NCBI GenBank assembly: GCA_964482425.1
Contig: CAYZXN010000060.1
Coordinates: 1 to 6,235 of the forward strand
Direction of reading: 5' to 3'
Source: WHTF01 sp964482425
Lineage (GTDB): Bacteria; Desulfobacterota; Binatia; UBA9968
DNA length: 6,235 bases
Part shown: positions 1 to 5,922 of the stretch, piece by piece
Layout: each line of letters begins with the position of its first letter
Position numbering within the stretch: position 1 is the stretch's first letter
Notes under the pieces: model-generated
Databases searched by the model: none
Seen by the model: only the letters and a program-made list of their open reading frames with translations
Told to the model about the DNA's origin: nothing
Translations under genes and position numbers: made by a program

Positions 1-122
1 GTCAGAGCGCAGCGAACCTTCTTCGGCATTTTTCATCAAATCGAGGTTCGATTGTAGCTGATACCGAGAAGCGGGAACTATTTTAAGCTGGGCACGTTCT
101 GGATCTAAACGCAGGAGGCATC
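1..122. other. Upstream leader, no recognisable gene
   Basis: The three plus-strand frames are all closed by stops before position 90, and none of the short tails matches a protein I recognise. The only clear signal is a strong Shine-Dalgarno sequence, AGGAGG at 113-118, placed 4 nt before the ATG at 123. I looked for a sigma70-type promoter near the AT-rich stretch at 78-86 and found no matching -35 box at an acceptable distance. I saw no MerR-type dyad. The segment may hold the end of an upstream gene and an operon leader. Confidence 0.4.
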
Positions 123-622
123 ATGAGTGAGAAAAAATTACCATCGATATTGTTTATTTTGGGGTTCGCTTTTTTTGTCTTTGCCGGCACAACGGGACCG
201 GCTCAGACTACCGGCGAAAAAGCTCCTTCATTCACGCTAAAACTGCTAAAGGGAGGAGATCTCAAGTCGTCCGAGCTACAAGGAAGGTGACAGTTGTGAA
301 ATTTATCGCCTCTTACTGACCAGAGTGCCGGCAGGAGGCTCCTGCCGTAGAAAAGGTATATCGCGCGTTTAAGAACAAGAATGTTCAGTTTGTCGGTATT
401 TTTGTCAGAGACCGGGAGTCCGAGGTTCAGAAGTTTGTTAAAGCCCATAATCTAAGCTTTCCTGTCGGTCTCGACGACGGAATGAAAATCGCTAACGCCT
501 ATGGATTTGTTGGCACTCCATTTACAGTCGTGCTTTCTAAAGAAGGAAAAATTTCAGATCGAAGAGCCGGACCTCAAAGCGAGAAGGCGTTGCGAGAAAA
601 GATAGAGAAACTTCTAAAATGA
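123..622 (+). CDS. TlpA/thioredoxin-like exported selenoprotein (UxxC), one apparent frameshift
   Basis: Thiol-disulfide oxidoreductase-like protein, probably exported or membrane-anchored. The ATG at 123 follows AGGAGG at 113-118. Residues 7-27 form a hydrophobic signal or anchor segment. A TlpA/AhpC-type domain follows: GEKAPSFTL at 31-39, the active site near 61-70, and the cis-proline motif GTP at 131-133. The active site reads FIASY, then TGA (317-319), then PECR, so the first Cys of the expected WCxxC is replaced by TGA (residue 66), while Cys69 is kept. A perfect hairpin follows at 329-347, which supports selenocysteine. One base appears to be missing at 284-286: the first 54 codons are in one frame, and KVTVVKF onward is in the next. 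Restoring one A gives a continuous 166-residue protein with TGA 317 as its only internal stop. The family is confident and selenocysteine likely. Whether the shift is sequencing error, decay or recoding is open. A decayed Cys version is less likely because of the hairpin. Confidence 0.75.
317..347 (+). promoter_or_regulatory. Predicted bacterial SECIS element, thioredoxin-like gene
   Basis: The TGA at 317-319 is followed by the stem CGGCAGGA (329-336), the loop GGC (337-339) and the exact complement TCCTGCCG (340-347). There are 17 nt between the TGA and the loop, and the loop begins with GG. This fits the published bacterial SECIS pattern as I recall it: a loop about 16-37 nt after UGA, an upper stem of 4-16 bp, and a G in the first two loop bases. 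The stem lies inside codons for a normal TlpA stretch (RQEAPA), so codon choice appears tuned to make the hairpin. Such elements bind SelB with Sec-tRNA. Confidence 0.72.
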
Positions 623-738
623 GCATCAGCTGCATTTGCTTGGTCGTTCGTCAATATCTCAGCTTTCTTGAAAACGAACGGGTGTAATCGGATGACCGTT
701 TGCACACCGATCCCGGACCATCATGAGGAGGAAGGCGA

Positions 739-1074
739 ATGTCAGCAATCCACGAGCACTATTTCGCTGGGCCTATTCCTCTTGGCTGGTCTTTCCGAAA
801 TTGCTGGAGGATGGCTAATCTGGGAATGGAATTAGGGACGCTAAGCCTTGGCCTTGGGGAGTATTGGGAGGTTCGATGCTCTTTCTCTATGGCGTCATTC
901 CGACCTTTCAGCCGGCGCACTTCGGACGGGTCTATGCGACATACGGCGGCTTCTTCATTGTCTTGTCTCTTCTTTGGGGTTGGGTCGTCGATGGAAACAA
1001 ACGGAGTTGTTCGATTTGATGGCGGCGCCGTGACTTTGTTCGGGGTCGCTATTATTATGTATTGGCCGAGGTAG
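739..1074 (+). pseudogene. ynfA: YnfA-family (UPF0060) small membrane protein, frameshifted
   Basis: Remnant or mis-sequenced gene for a YnfA/UPF0060 inner-membrane protein of about 110 residues with four helices, related to small multidrug resistance transporters. AGGAGG at 726-731 lies 7 nt before the ATG. Conserved blocks occur in order but in different frames: LGLFLLAGLSEIAGGWLIWEW (about 768-830), then KPWPWGVLGG, IPTFQPAHFGRVYATYGG and LLWGWVVDGN, then ELFDLM, and finally AVTLFGVAIIMYWPR before the TAG at 1072-1074. Four one-base events restore a continuous reading: an extra C near 752, an extra A near 830, a missing C near 1006 and a missing G near 1021. Most are in short homopolymers. 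The initiation site and both ends are preserved, so the gene may be intact in the organism. YnfA genes commonly travel with metal-resistance clusters containing cation transporters, which agrees with the next gene. Confidence 0.8.
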
Positions 1075-1125
1075 TTGCGCGCCTACATTCGTCAATGGTA
1101 CCCCGCTAGTTGATAATTTATTGCT

Positions 1126-1764
1126 ATGGACTCCTGTTGTGAGACAAAAACAGAAGAGCTAAACGCGCTTCGCTCCAGGCACAAAAGCGTTCTCGTTGTT
1201 GTACTGATTATCAACGCGGTCTTGTTCCTTGTCGAAGGGATAGCCGGCCTGCTGGCGAATTCGACCGCTCTGCTCGCGGACTCTCTGGACATGCTGGGGG
1301 ATTCGCTGGTTTACGGATTCAGTCTCTATGTACTTTGGCGGTGCGCGCGGTGGAAGGCTGCGGCTGCCGTCTTCAAAGGCGCAATAATGGCCCTGTTCGG
1401 CATCGCGGTTTTGCTGGAAGCGATTTATAAAACGATAGCGGGCGTCGTGCCCGCTGGGGAAGTGATGGGGATTATCGGGCTGCTCGTTTTGCTCGGCAAC
1501 GGATTCTGTTTTTTTCTGCTCTACCGGCATCGCTCGGACGATCTGAACATGCGCTCGACCTGGCTCTGTTCCCGCAACGATATTATCGCCAATGTTGCGG
1601 TGCTTGGCGCGGCAGGCACCGTGATCATTTTTAACTCTCAGTGGCCGGATGTCATAGTCGGAGTGTCGATTGCGGCGTTGTTCTTGAAGAGCGCCTTCGT
1701 CGTGCTTCGTGAATCTTTTGGCGAACTGCAGATACTGAAGTCACAATCGAAATCCGCGGCATAG
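1126..1764 (+). CDS. Short cation diffusion facilitator (CDF-like) transporter
   Basis: Inner-membrane cation transporter of 212 residues made up essentially of the CDF transmembrane domain, without the usual cytoplasmic C-terminal domain. Helix 2 carries LLADSLDMLGD (49-59), with Asp55 and Asp59 in the DxxxD metal-site arrangement. Helix 5 carries NDIIAN (151-156), with Asp152 and Asn156 in the positions that are usually HxxxD. The stretch DDLNMRSTWLCSRND (138-152) is characteristic of the compact 'cation transporter' subfamily found beside mercury, cobalt-zinc and YnfA genes. The N-terminus has a Cys pair (MDSCC) that could contact metal; this is inference. The start has no strong Shine-Dalgarno sequence. 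It is chosen because the family usually begins with a short hydrophilic tail containing such Cys residues. It lies 51 nt after ynfA and 19 nt before the lipoprotein gene, so it is probably in the same operon. Which ion it moves cannot be read from the sequence. Confidence 0.88.
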   Translation: MDSCCETKTEELNALRSRHKSVLVVVLIINAVLFLVEGIAGLLANSTALLADSLDMLGDSLVYGFSLYVLWRCARWKAAAAVFKGAIMALFGIAVLLEAIYKTIAGVVPAGEVMGIIGLLVLLGNGFCFFLLYRHRSDDLNMRSTWLCSRNDIIANVAVLGAAGTVIIFNSQWPDVIVGVSIAALFLKSAFVVLRESFGELQILKSQSKSAA

Positions 1765-1783
1765 TTGTGCAGGAGAGTGACAC

Positions 1784-2230
1784 ATGAATCGACGAGATTT
1801 TCTTGCGAGTGGGTTGATCACGGCTGCGTTCACGGGACTTGCCGGTTGTCGTGTGTTTGGAACGCCGGAGCACCGTTATCGACTAGCGCCGGAAAACATC
1901 CTACCCGATGGGCTCAAGCATGCTTCAAATGAGATTAGGGAAGCTTACCGTTTCGCCGCTGTTAACAGAGATACCCTTCGTTACATTCCGTGTTACTGCG
2001 GTTGTGGGGAACAGGGCCATACAAGCAACGCTTCCTGTTATGTGAAAGAAAGCTCGCCTCCCGGCAAGTTGGAGTTCGATCCAATGAGCGTCGGCTGAAC
2101 CATTTGCATCGATATCACGCGTGACGTGATGAGGATGATGGATCAAGGCAAGAGTCTCAAGGAAATGCGAGCGCACGTCGAGCAAACGTATAGCAAATAT
2201 GGGCCGCCGACACCGACGCCCTCGCCGTGA
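1784..2230 (+). CDS. PCYCGC-motif Tat lipoprotein, predicted selenoprotein (UxxC)
   Basis: Exported lipoprotein of the PCYCGC-motif family, function unknown, probably metal-binding or redox-active. The ATG follows AGGAGAG at 1771-1777. The N-terminus has a twin-arginine motif, NRRDFL (2-6 region), a hydrophobic stretch, and the lipobox LAGC with Cys22 as the lipidated residue. PCYCGC is at residues 69-74, and Cys85 follows in a SNASCYV context, as usual for the family. At residue 105 the frame meets TGA (2096-2098), then continues TICIDI and on through DQGKSLKEMR to a proline-rich tail PTPTPSP and the real TGA stop at 2228-2230, 148 residues in all. From memory, homologues have CGxC at this point, so TGA replaces the first Cys and leaves UxxC with Cys108. 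A SECIS-like hairpin follows. Stopping at 2098 would remove 44 residues of conserved sequence. A nonsense mutation is the alternative, but the downstream frame is undamaged. Confidence 0.85.
2096..2137 (+). promoter_or_regulatory. Predicted bacterial SECIS element, PCYCGC lipoprotein gene
   Basis: After the TGA at 2096-2098, the bases ATCACG (2114-2119) pair with CGTGAT (2125-2130) around the loop CGTGA (2120-2124). A T-G wobble (2113/2131) extends the stem. A lower helix, CATC (2107-2110) with GATG (2134-2137), lies beyond a small purine-rich internal loop. There are 21 nt between the TGA and the loop, and the second loop base is G. Distance, stem length and loop all fit the bacterial SECIS consensus. 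The hairpin is wholly within coding sequence, as expected in bacteria. Confidence 0.72.
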
Positions 2231-2312
2231 TGACCTTCATGCGTAACTGTCTGGTTTGGCAAATCAGAAAGAACTTTGCGATCTATAAAGCTATCCACTT
2301 ACGAGAACAGAA

Positions 2313-3104
2313 GTGAACTACTTTGTTTGGGATGTCGGTCCGGAGCTGGTTCAATTCGGCCCGTTCGCGCTTCGTTGGTATGGACTGTTTTTCGCCCTCG
2401 GTTTTATCGTTGGCAATTTCCTGCTTCTCCAGATCTATCGCAATGAGAACCGGCGGGAAGAGAATCTTCCGAGTCTTTTCCTCTATGTTTTCGCCGGCGC
2501 TTTAATCGGCGCCAGGCTCGGCCATGTGCTGTTCTATCAGCCTGATTATTACCTGCCGCGTCCATGGGAAATCCTGATGATCTGGCAAGGTGGTTTGGCC
2601 AGTCACGGCGGTTTTGCCGGAGTTTTAATCGCTCTCTATCTTTATTTAAGAAAATACCGGGAAATGAGTTTTCTTGAGCTCAGCGATCGTCTGGCGATTG
2701 CGACGGCACCGGCGGCTGCCCTAATCCGGTTGGGCAATTTTTTCAACTCGGAAATCCTCGGTGTTCCAACGGATCTACCCTGGGCTATCGTCTTCTTGAG
2801 AGTCGATACTCTGCCAAGGCATCCGGCTATGCTTTACGAGGCTTTGGCATACATCATTGTTTTTGCCGTCGCCTACTGGGCATACTGGAGAACCGAGATC
2901 ATAAAGACTCCGGGCCGTATGCTAGGCTTGGTGCTTACACTGGCCTTTGCTGCACGGTTTTTCATCGAGCTTGTAAAAGAGAATCAAGTGCCGTTCGAGC
3001 AGTTTCTACTCCTCAATATGGGACAACTGCTCAGCCTGCCATTTATTCTGATTGGCTTGGGTCTAGTTTGCCGGGCGCGGAGGCATGATCGTCGTGGCCC
3101 TTAA
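2313..3104 (+). CDS. lgt: Prolipoprotein diacylglyceryl transferase (Lgt)
   Basis: Inner-membrane enzyme that moves diacylglycerol from phosphatidylglycerol to the lipobox Cys of prelipoproteins, the first step of lipoprotein maturation. The 263-residue protein has about seven hydrophobic segments and the family landmarks: WQGGLASHGG at 91-100 with His98, IRLGNFFNSE at 138-147 with Arg139, Asn142 and Glu147, RHPAMLYEA at 169-177, and Arg215/Glu219 with the same spacing as the essential late Arg/Glu pair of E. coli Lgt. It starts at GTG 2313. I see no strong Shine-Dalgarno sequence. It is slightly shorter than the E. coli enzyme but complete. It lies 82 nt after the lipoprotein gene on the same strand. 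Its place in an accessory cassette suggests an extra copy that may serve that lipoprotein, but this could also be the only copy; the window cannot tell. Confidence 0.95.
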   Translation: MNYFVWDVGPELVQFGPFALRWYGLFFALGFIVGNFLLLQIYRNENRREENLPSLFLYVFAGALIGARLGHVLFYQPDYYLPRPWEILMIWQGGLASHGGFAGVLIALYLYLRKYREMSFLELSDRLAIATAPAAALIRLGNFFNSEILGVPTDLPWAIVFLRVDTLPRHPAMLYEALAYIIVFAVAYWAYWRTEIIKTPGRMLGLVLTLAFAARFFIELVKENQVPFEQFLLLNMGQLLSLPFILIGLGLVCRARRHDRRGP

Positions 3105-3266
3105 CCTTTGCAGGGCGGTACGGGTCACAATGCTGATGCTCGCTTCTGCCATCTGCAAAATAAATGGGGTAATGCCCAGATATGAGAACCTTGCGGGAAG
3201 TTGCCGAGAAGATTGCCCGAAGCCGGATCGCTAAAGCGGGACTCTGCTGTCCAGCAGCAACCAGAC
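3105..3266. other. Convergent intergenic junction, no gene seen
   Basis: This 162-nt gap separates lgt, ending rightward, from tupC, ending leftward. It holds one modest inverted repeat (CTGCT at 3244-3248 with AGCAG at 3253-3257, loop GTCC). There is no T-run on either side, so I do not call a terminator. A possible 33-codon plus-strand frame from ATG 3182 runs into the end of tupC and has no recognisable relative. No insertion-sequence end, attachment repeat or tRNA is visible. Confidence 0.4.
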
Positions 3267-4349
3267 CTAAGTATTCACGATGATATGCGCTGCGCTGGAG
3301 TTGAACGTTGCGGTGGCTTTTTTCCCTTCGGCAAGTTCCAGCCCGCAGAAAGCTTTTCGGTCCATCAGCGACACAACCTGCATGCCTTCGCAATCCATGG
3401 TGATGCGTTGGTGTATCACACCGGTGGATAGCCTAGTGATCATTCCCGTGAGTCGGTTGCAATCGCTAGTTGTGGAATTTTCGCGGCCAATCACAATATC
3501 TTCCGGGCGCAGGCACACCACCACCCGAGCACCGGGCTTGCATTGTCCGACAATTTTAAACCTGTTGTGATTGACGCGGATACCGGTCAACCCGTTGCCG
3601 CAGTCCTCGACCACACCGGGCAGCCGGTTCTCGACCCCGACGATCTCGGCCACGTCGTCGCTGACTGGGCGACGAAATACATCCTCCCGCGCGCCGACTT
3701 GAGCCAGCCGCCCCTGACGTAAAACACCGATGCGGCCGGCGAGGCCAAAGGCCTCTTCGCGGTCGTGGGTTACGAATACTGCCGTTATCGCGCTCTCTTT
3801 TAGAATCGAGTGGAAGTCCTGCAGCAAAGCTTCACGGCTGGCGGGATCCAACGCGGCAAAGGGCTCGTCGAGCAGCACAATCTCAGGTTCGAGCACTAGG
3901 GCACGGGCGATGCTGGTGCGTTGCGCCTCTCCGCCGGACAAAGTGCGAGCGGAACGTCCGCACAGATGCGCGATGCCGAGCCGCTCCAGCCAGGGCTCCA
4001 GGCGCCGCGCAACTTCACGGCGTTCCACACCGCGCAGCTTCAAGCCAAGAGCGGCATTTTCATGAACCGTCGCGTTGAGCAGCAGTGGCTCCTGAAAAAC
4101 CGTGGCGATGCGTCGCCTGAGCTGCAATGTGTTTCCAGCTAATGCATTCTCGTCGTGCAACAGCACCGTTCCGCTGGTTGGGCGCTGGAGCAAGCCCATC
4201 ACGCGCAGCAACGTGGACTTGCCGCTGCCGTTGGGCCCGATGATCGCCAGCACTTCACCGGAATATACATCGAGCCGGTCTAGCTCCAGCGCCACCGTTT
4301 CGCCGTAACGGACAAGCACGTCGCGCAACTTCAAGAGAGTCGAGGCCAC
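3267..4349 (-). CDS. tupC: Tungstate ABC transporter ATP-binding protein
   Basis: Cytoplasmic ATPase that powers tungstate import by the TupABC system. The 360-residue protein has a complete nucleotide-binding domain: Walker A GPNGSGKST at 38-46, Q-loop Gln86, signature LSGGEAQR at 137-144, Walker B EIVLLDEP at 156-163, D-loop ALDP at 166-169, and the switch His195 in FVTHD. Residues from about 240 to 356 form a C-terminal extension of the TOBE type seen in oxyanion transporters, which may sense substrate. The start is GTG at 4349, overlapping the end of tupB by 19 nt; the ribosome site is weak, so translation may be coupled. The specificity comes from tupA and tupB, not from the ATPase itself, which resembles molybdate and sulfate ATPases too. 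It ends at TAG 3267-3269. Confidence 0.93.
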   Translation of the reverse strand: MASTLLKLRDVLVRYGETVALELDRLDVYSGEVLAIIGPNGSGKSTLLRVMGLLQRPTSGTVLLHDENALAGNTLQLRRRIATVFQEPLLLNATVHENAALGLKLRGVERREVARRLEPWLERLGIAHLCGRSARTLSGGEAQRTSIARALVLEPEIVLLDEPFAALDPASREALLQDFHSILKESAITAVFVTHDREEAFGLAGRIGVLRQGRLAQVGAREDVFRRPVSDDVAEIVGVENRLPGVVEDCGNGLTGIRVNHNRFKIVGQCKPGARVVVCLRPEDIVIGRENSTTSDCNRLTGMITRLSTGVIHQRITMDCEGMQVVSLMDRKAFCGLELAEGKKATATFNSSAAHIIVNT

Positions 4350-5044
4350 CCGGCGTGCTCCCGCTGTTGGATGCGTGTGAGAAAAAAGTTGATCGCGAAG
4401 GTCAGCGCGAGCAGGATCAACCCAAGCGCTATGGCGACTTCAAAATTTCCTTTGCCGGTTTCCAGCACGGTCGCTGTAGTAAGAACGCGGGTTTGACCGC
4501 GGATATTACCACCCACCATCATCGAGGCGCCCACTTCCGAGATCACACCGCCGAAGCCCGCCATCACCGCCGCCAACAGCGGCAGCTTCGCCTCTTTGCA
4601 CAGCAACCAGAGCAACTGAGTCTTTGACGCGCCGATGCCGAGCAGTTGCAACGCAAGTTTGGGATCGAGTGATTGAAAACTCGCCATGGTCAAACCCGCG
4701 ACAATCGGAAAAGCGATGACTACCTGGGCGACAATCATTGCCGTGGGCGTGTAGATCAACTCCATGAAGCCCAACGGGCCGCTGCGCCAGAGGAAAATCG
4801 AGATAAACAGGCCCACCACCACGGGCGGCAGTCCCATGCCGGTATTGATCAGGGCCACCGTCGTGCTGCGCCCGGGAAATCGTGCCAGCGCGAGGGCAAT
4901 GCCGAGCGGCATGCCGATCAAGAGCGAAATCAATGTGGCATAGCCGGAGATCCGGAGCGAGCGCCAGGTGATGGACCAGACTTCGACATCAAAGCCGAAT
5001 ACCAGCTCGGCAGCCTTGAAGATTCCCTGCCAGATCAGCTCCAC
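4331..5044 (-). CDS. tupB: Tungstate ABC transporter permease
   Basis: Membrane subunit of the tungstate importer, forming the channel that receives tungstate from TupA and is driven by TupC. I choose the GTG at 5044, one base after the tupA stop (TGA, T, GTG), with a GGGGG Shine-Dalgarno-like run upstream; it gives 237 residues starting VELIWQG, as in relatives. A longer reading from 5089 overlaps tupA and adds only hydrophilic residues. The sequence has about five hydrophobic segments and the ABC permease coupling loop around LGIGASKTQLLWLLCKEA (residues 135-152). The stretch ISEVGASMMVGGNIRG (about 168-183) is characteristic of TupB-type permeases. It is placed between tupA and tupC in the usual order. 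Confidence 0.93.
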   Translation of the reverse strand: MELIWQGIFKAAELVFGFDVEVWSITWRSLRISGYATLISLLIGMPLGIALALARFPGRSTTVALINTGMGLPPVVVGLFISIFLWRSGPLGFMELIYTPTAMIVAQVVIAFPIVAGLTMASFQSLDPKLALQLLGIGASKTQLLWLLCKEAKLPLLAAVMAGFGGVISEVGASMMVGGNIRGQTRVLTTATVLETGKGNFEVAIALGLILLALTFAINFFLTRIQQREHAGWPRLS

Positions 5045-5045
5045 A

Positions 5046-5900
5046 TCATGCCCCCAATTCTTCTTCGCGCTTATCGGCGACGGGCACAAACAAAGGCTGT
5101 CCGAATTTTTCGACGCCGAAGCTCTCGATGAGTTTCTGCGCTTGCGGCGACACGATAAAGTCCGCGAACGCCTTGCCTCCGGCTGTATTTACGCGCGGCC
5201 CATTGGCAGGGTTCACTTCCAGAACGGAGTATACATTCAACAGCGTACGGTCCCCGTGAACGAGGATCGGCAAGGTGACACGCCTTTGCAGCGCCAGATA
5301 AGTGCCCCGGTCGGTGATGGTATAAGCACTGCGTTCCTGCGCGATGCCGAGAGTTGCGCCCATGCCCTGGCCGGCCTCGATGTACCATGAACCTTTGGGC
5401 TGGATGCCGGCGGTTTTCCATAACGACTTTTCCAGATTATGGGTTCCCGAGTTGTCGCCGCGGGAGACAAACCGGGCCTTGGCCTGTTCGATGGCTCTCA
5501 GTGCCGCCACGGCCGATTTGAGCGAAGCGATTTTGGCTGGATCGTCTTGCGGCCCGATAATGACGAAGTCGTTGTACATGACCAGGCGGCGGTTTTGCAG
5601 TTTGCCCGCCACGACATACTTCTTTTCTAGAGTGGGCGCGTGGACCAGAGCGACGTCGGCATCGCCCTTGGCCGCCAGCGCCAGCGACTGGCCCGTGCCG
5701 ACGGAGATCGTCTTTACGCTGTAATCGGTCTGCTTTTCAAACAGCGGCACCAACAGGTCGAGCAAGCCGGAGTCCTGCGTGCTGGTGGTCGTCGATAAGA
5801 TGACGTTGCGGCTCGCTGCCTCGACGCCTCGGGCCGGCGCCCCGACCACCAGTCCGCCGATTAATAGGAAGAGGGGCAACAACTTCCTTGGGCCTTGCAT
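5046..5900 (-). CDS. tupA: Tungstate-binding periplasmic protein
   Basis: Periplasmic receptor for tungstate of the TupABC importer. The start is the ATG at 5898-5900, preceded by two GGAGG sites (complement of 5907-5911 and 5914-5918), the nearer 6 nt away; the longer reading to 5999 overlaps the regulator gene and is not needed. The product is 284 residues, with an export signal at 1-29 or so. The oxyanion-binding signature LSTTTSTQDSGLLD follows at 35-48, then VGTGQSLALAAKGDADVALVHAP (68-89 region, part of the family core), SRGDNSGTH at 146-154 with Arg147, and EAGQGMGATLGIA at 175-187. The TTTS motif and the SRGDNSGT element are typical of TupA rather than of the molybdate protein ModA. 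It is the first of three transporter genes, 22 nt downstream of a regulator gene. Confidence 0.95.
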   Translation of the reverse strand: MQGPRKLLPLFLLIGGLVVGAPARGVEAASRNVILSTTTSTQDSGLLDLLVPLFEKQTDYSVKTISVGTGQSLALAAKGDADVALVHAPTLEKKYVVAGKLQNRRLVMYNDFVIIGPQDDPAKIASLKSAVAALRAIEQAKARFVSRGDNSGTHNLEKSLWKTAGIQPKGSWYIEAGQGMGATLGIAQERSAYTITDRGTYLALQRRVTLPILVHGDRTLLNVYSVLEVNPANGPRVNTAGGKAFADFIVSPQAQKLIESFGVEKFGQPLFVPVADKREEELGA

Positions 5901-5922
5901 TCTCAACCTCCTTCCTCCGGGA

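Noticed and set aside
739..1074. The 111-codon plus-strand frame as an intact novel protein
   Set aside because: Only its last part matches YnfA; the rest is an out-of-frame reading of YnfA blocks visible in the other frames.
1159..1530. Minus-strand ORF opposite the CDF gene
   Set aside because: It is a shadow of the transporter, rich in charged and Gln residues, with no recognisable motifs.
2096..2098. General reassignment of TGA to an amino acid in this organism
   Set aside because: TGA ends several genes here normally (the lipoprotein, tupA, tupB and the regulator), so only the two hairpin-associated TGAs look recoded.
2256..2289. TTGGCA and TATAAA as a promoter for lgt
   Set aside because: The spacing of 22 nt is too long for a sigma70 promoter, and no better pair was found in the gap.
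3244..3257. Inverted repeat between lgt and tupC as a shared terminator
   Set aside because: The stem is only 5 bp with a 4-base loop, and no T-run follows on either strand.
3182..3283. Small plus-strand ORF of 33 codons starting at ATG 3182, with a CC pair
   Set aside because: It has no convincing ribosome site, overlaps the end of tupC on the other strand and resembles no family I know.
5044..5089. Longer tupB start at 5089
   Set aside because: It would overlap the end of tupA by 44 nt and adds non-conserved hydrophilic residues; GTG 5044 follows tupA directly and matches the family N-terminus.
4673..5131. Plus-strand ORF of 152 codons opposite tupB/tupA
   Set aside because: It is antisense to well-supported genes and has a low-complexity, His/Arg-rich composition typical of a shadow frame.
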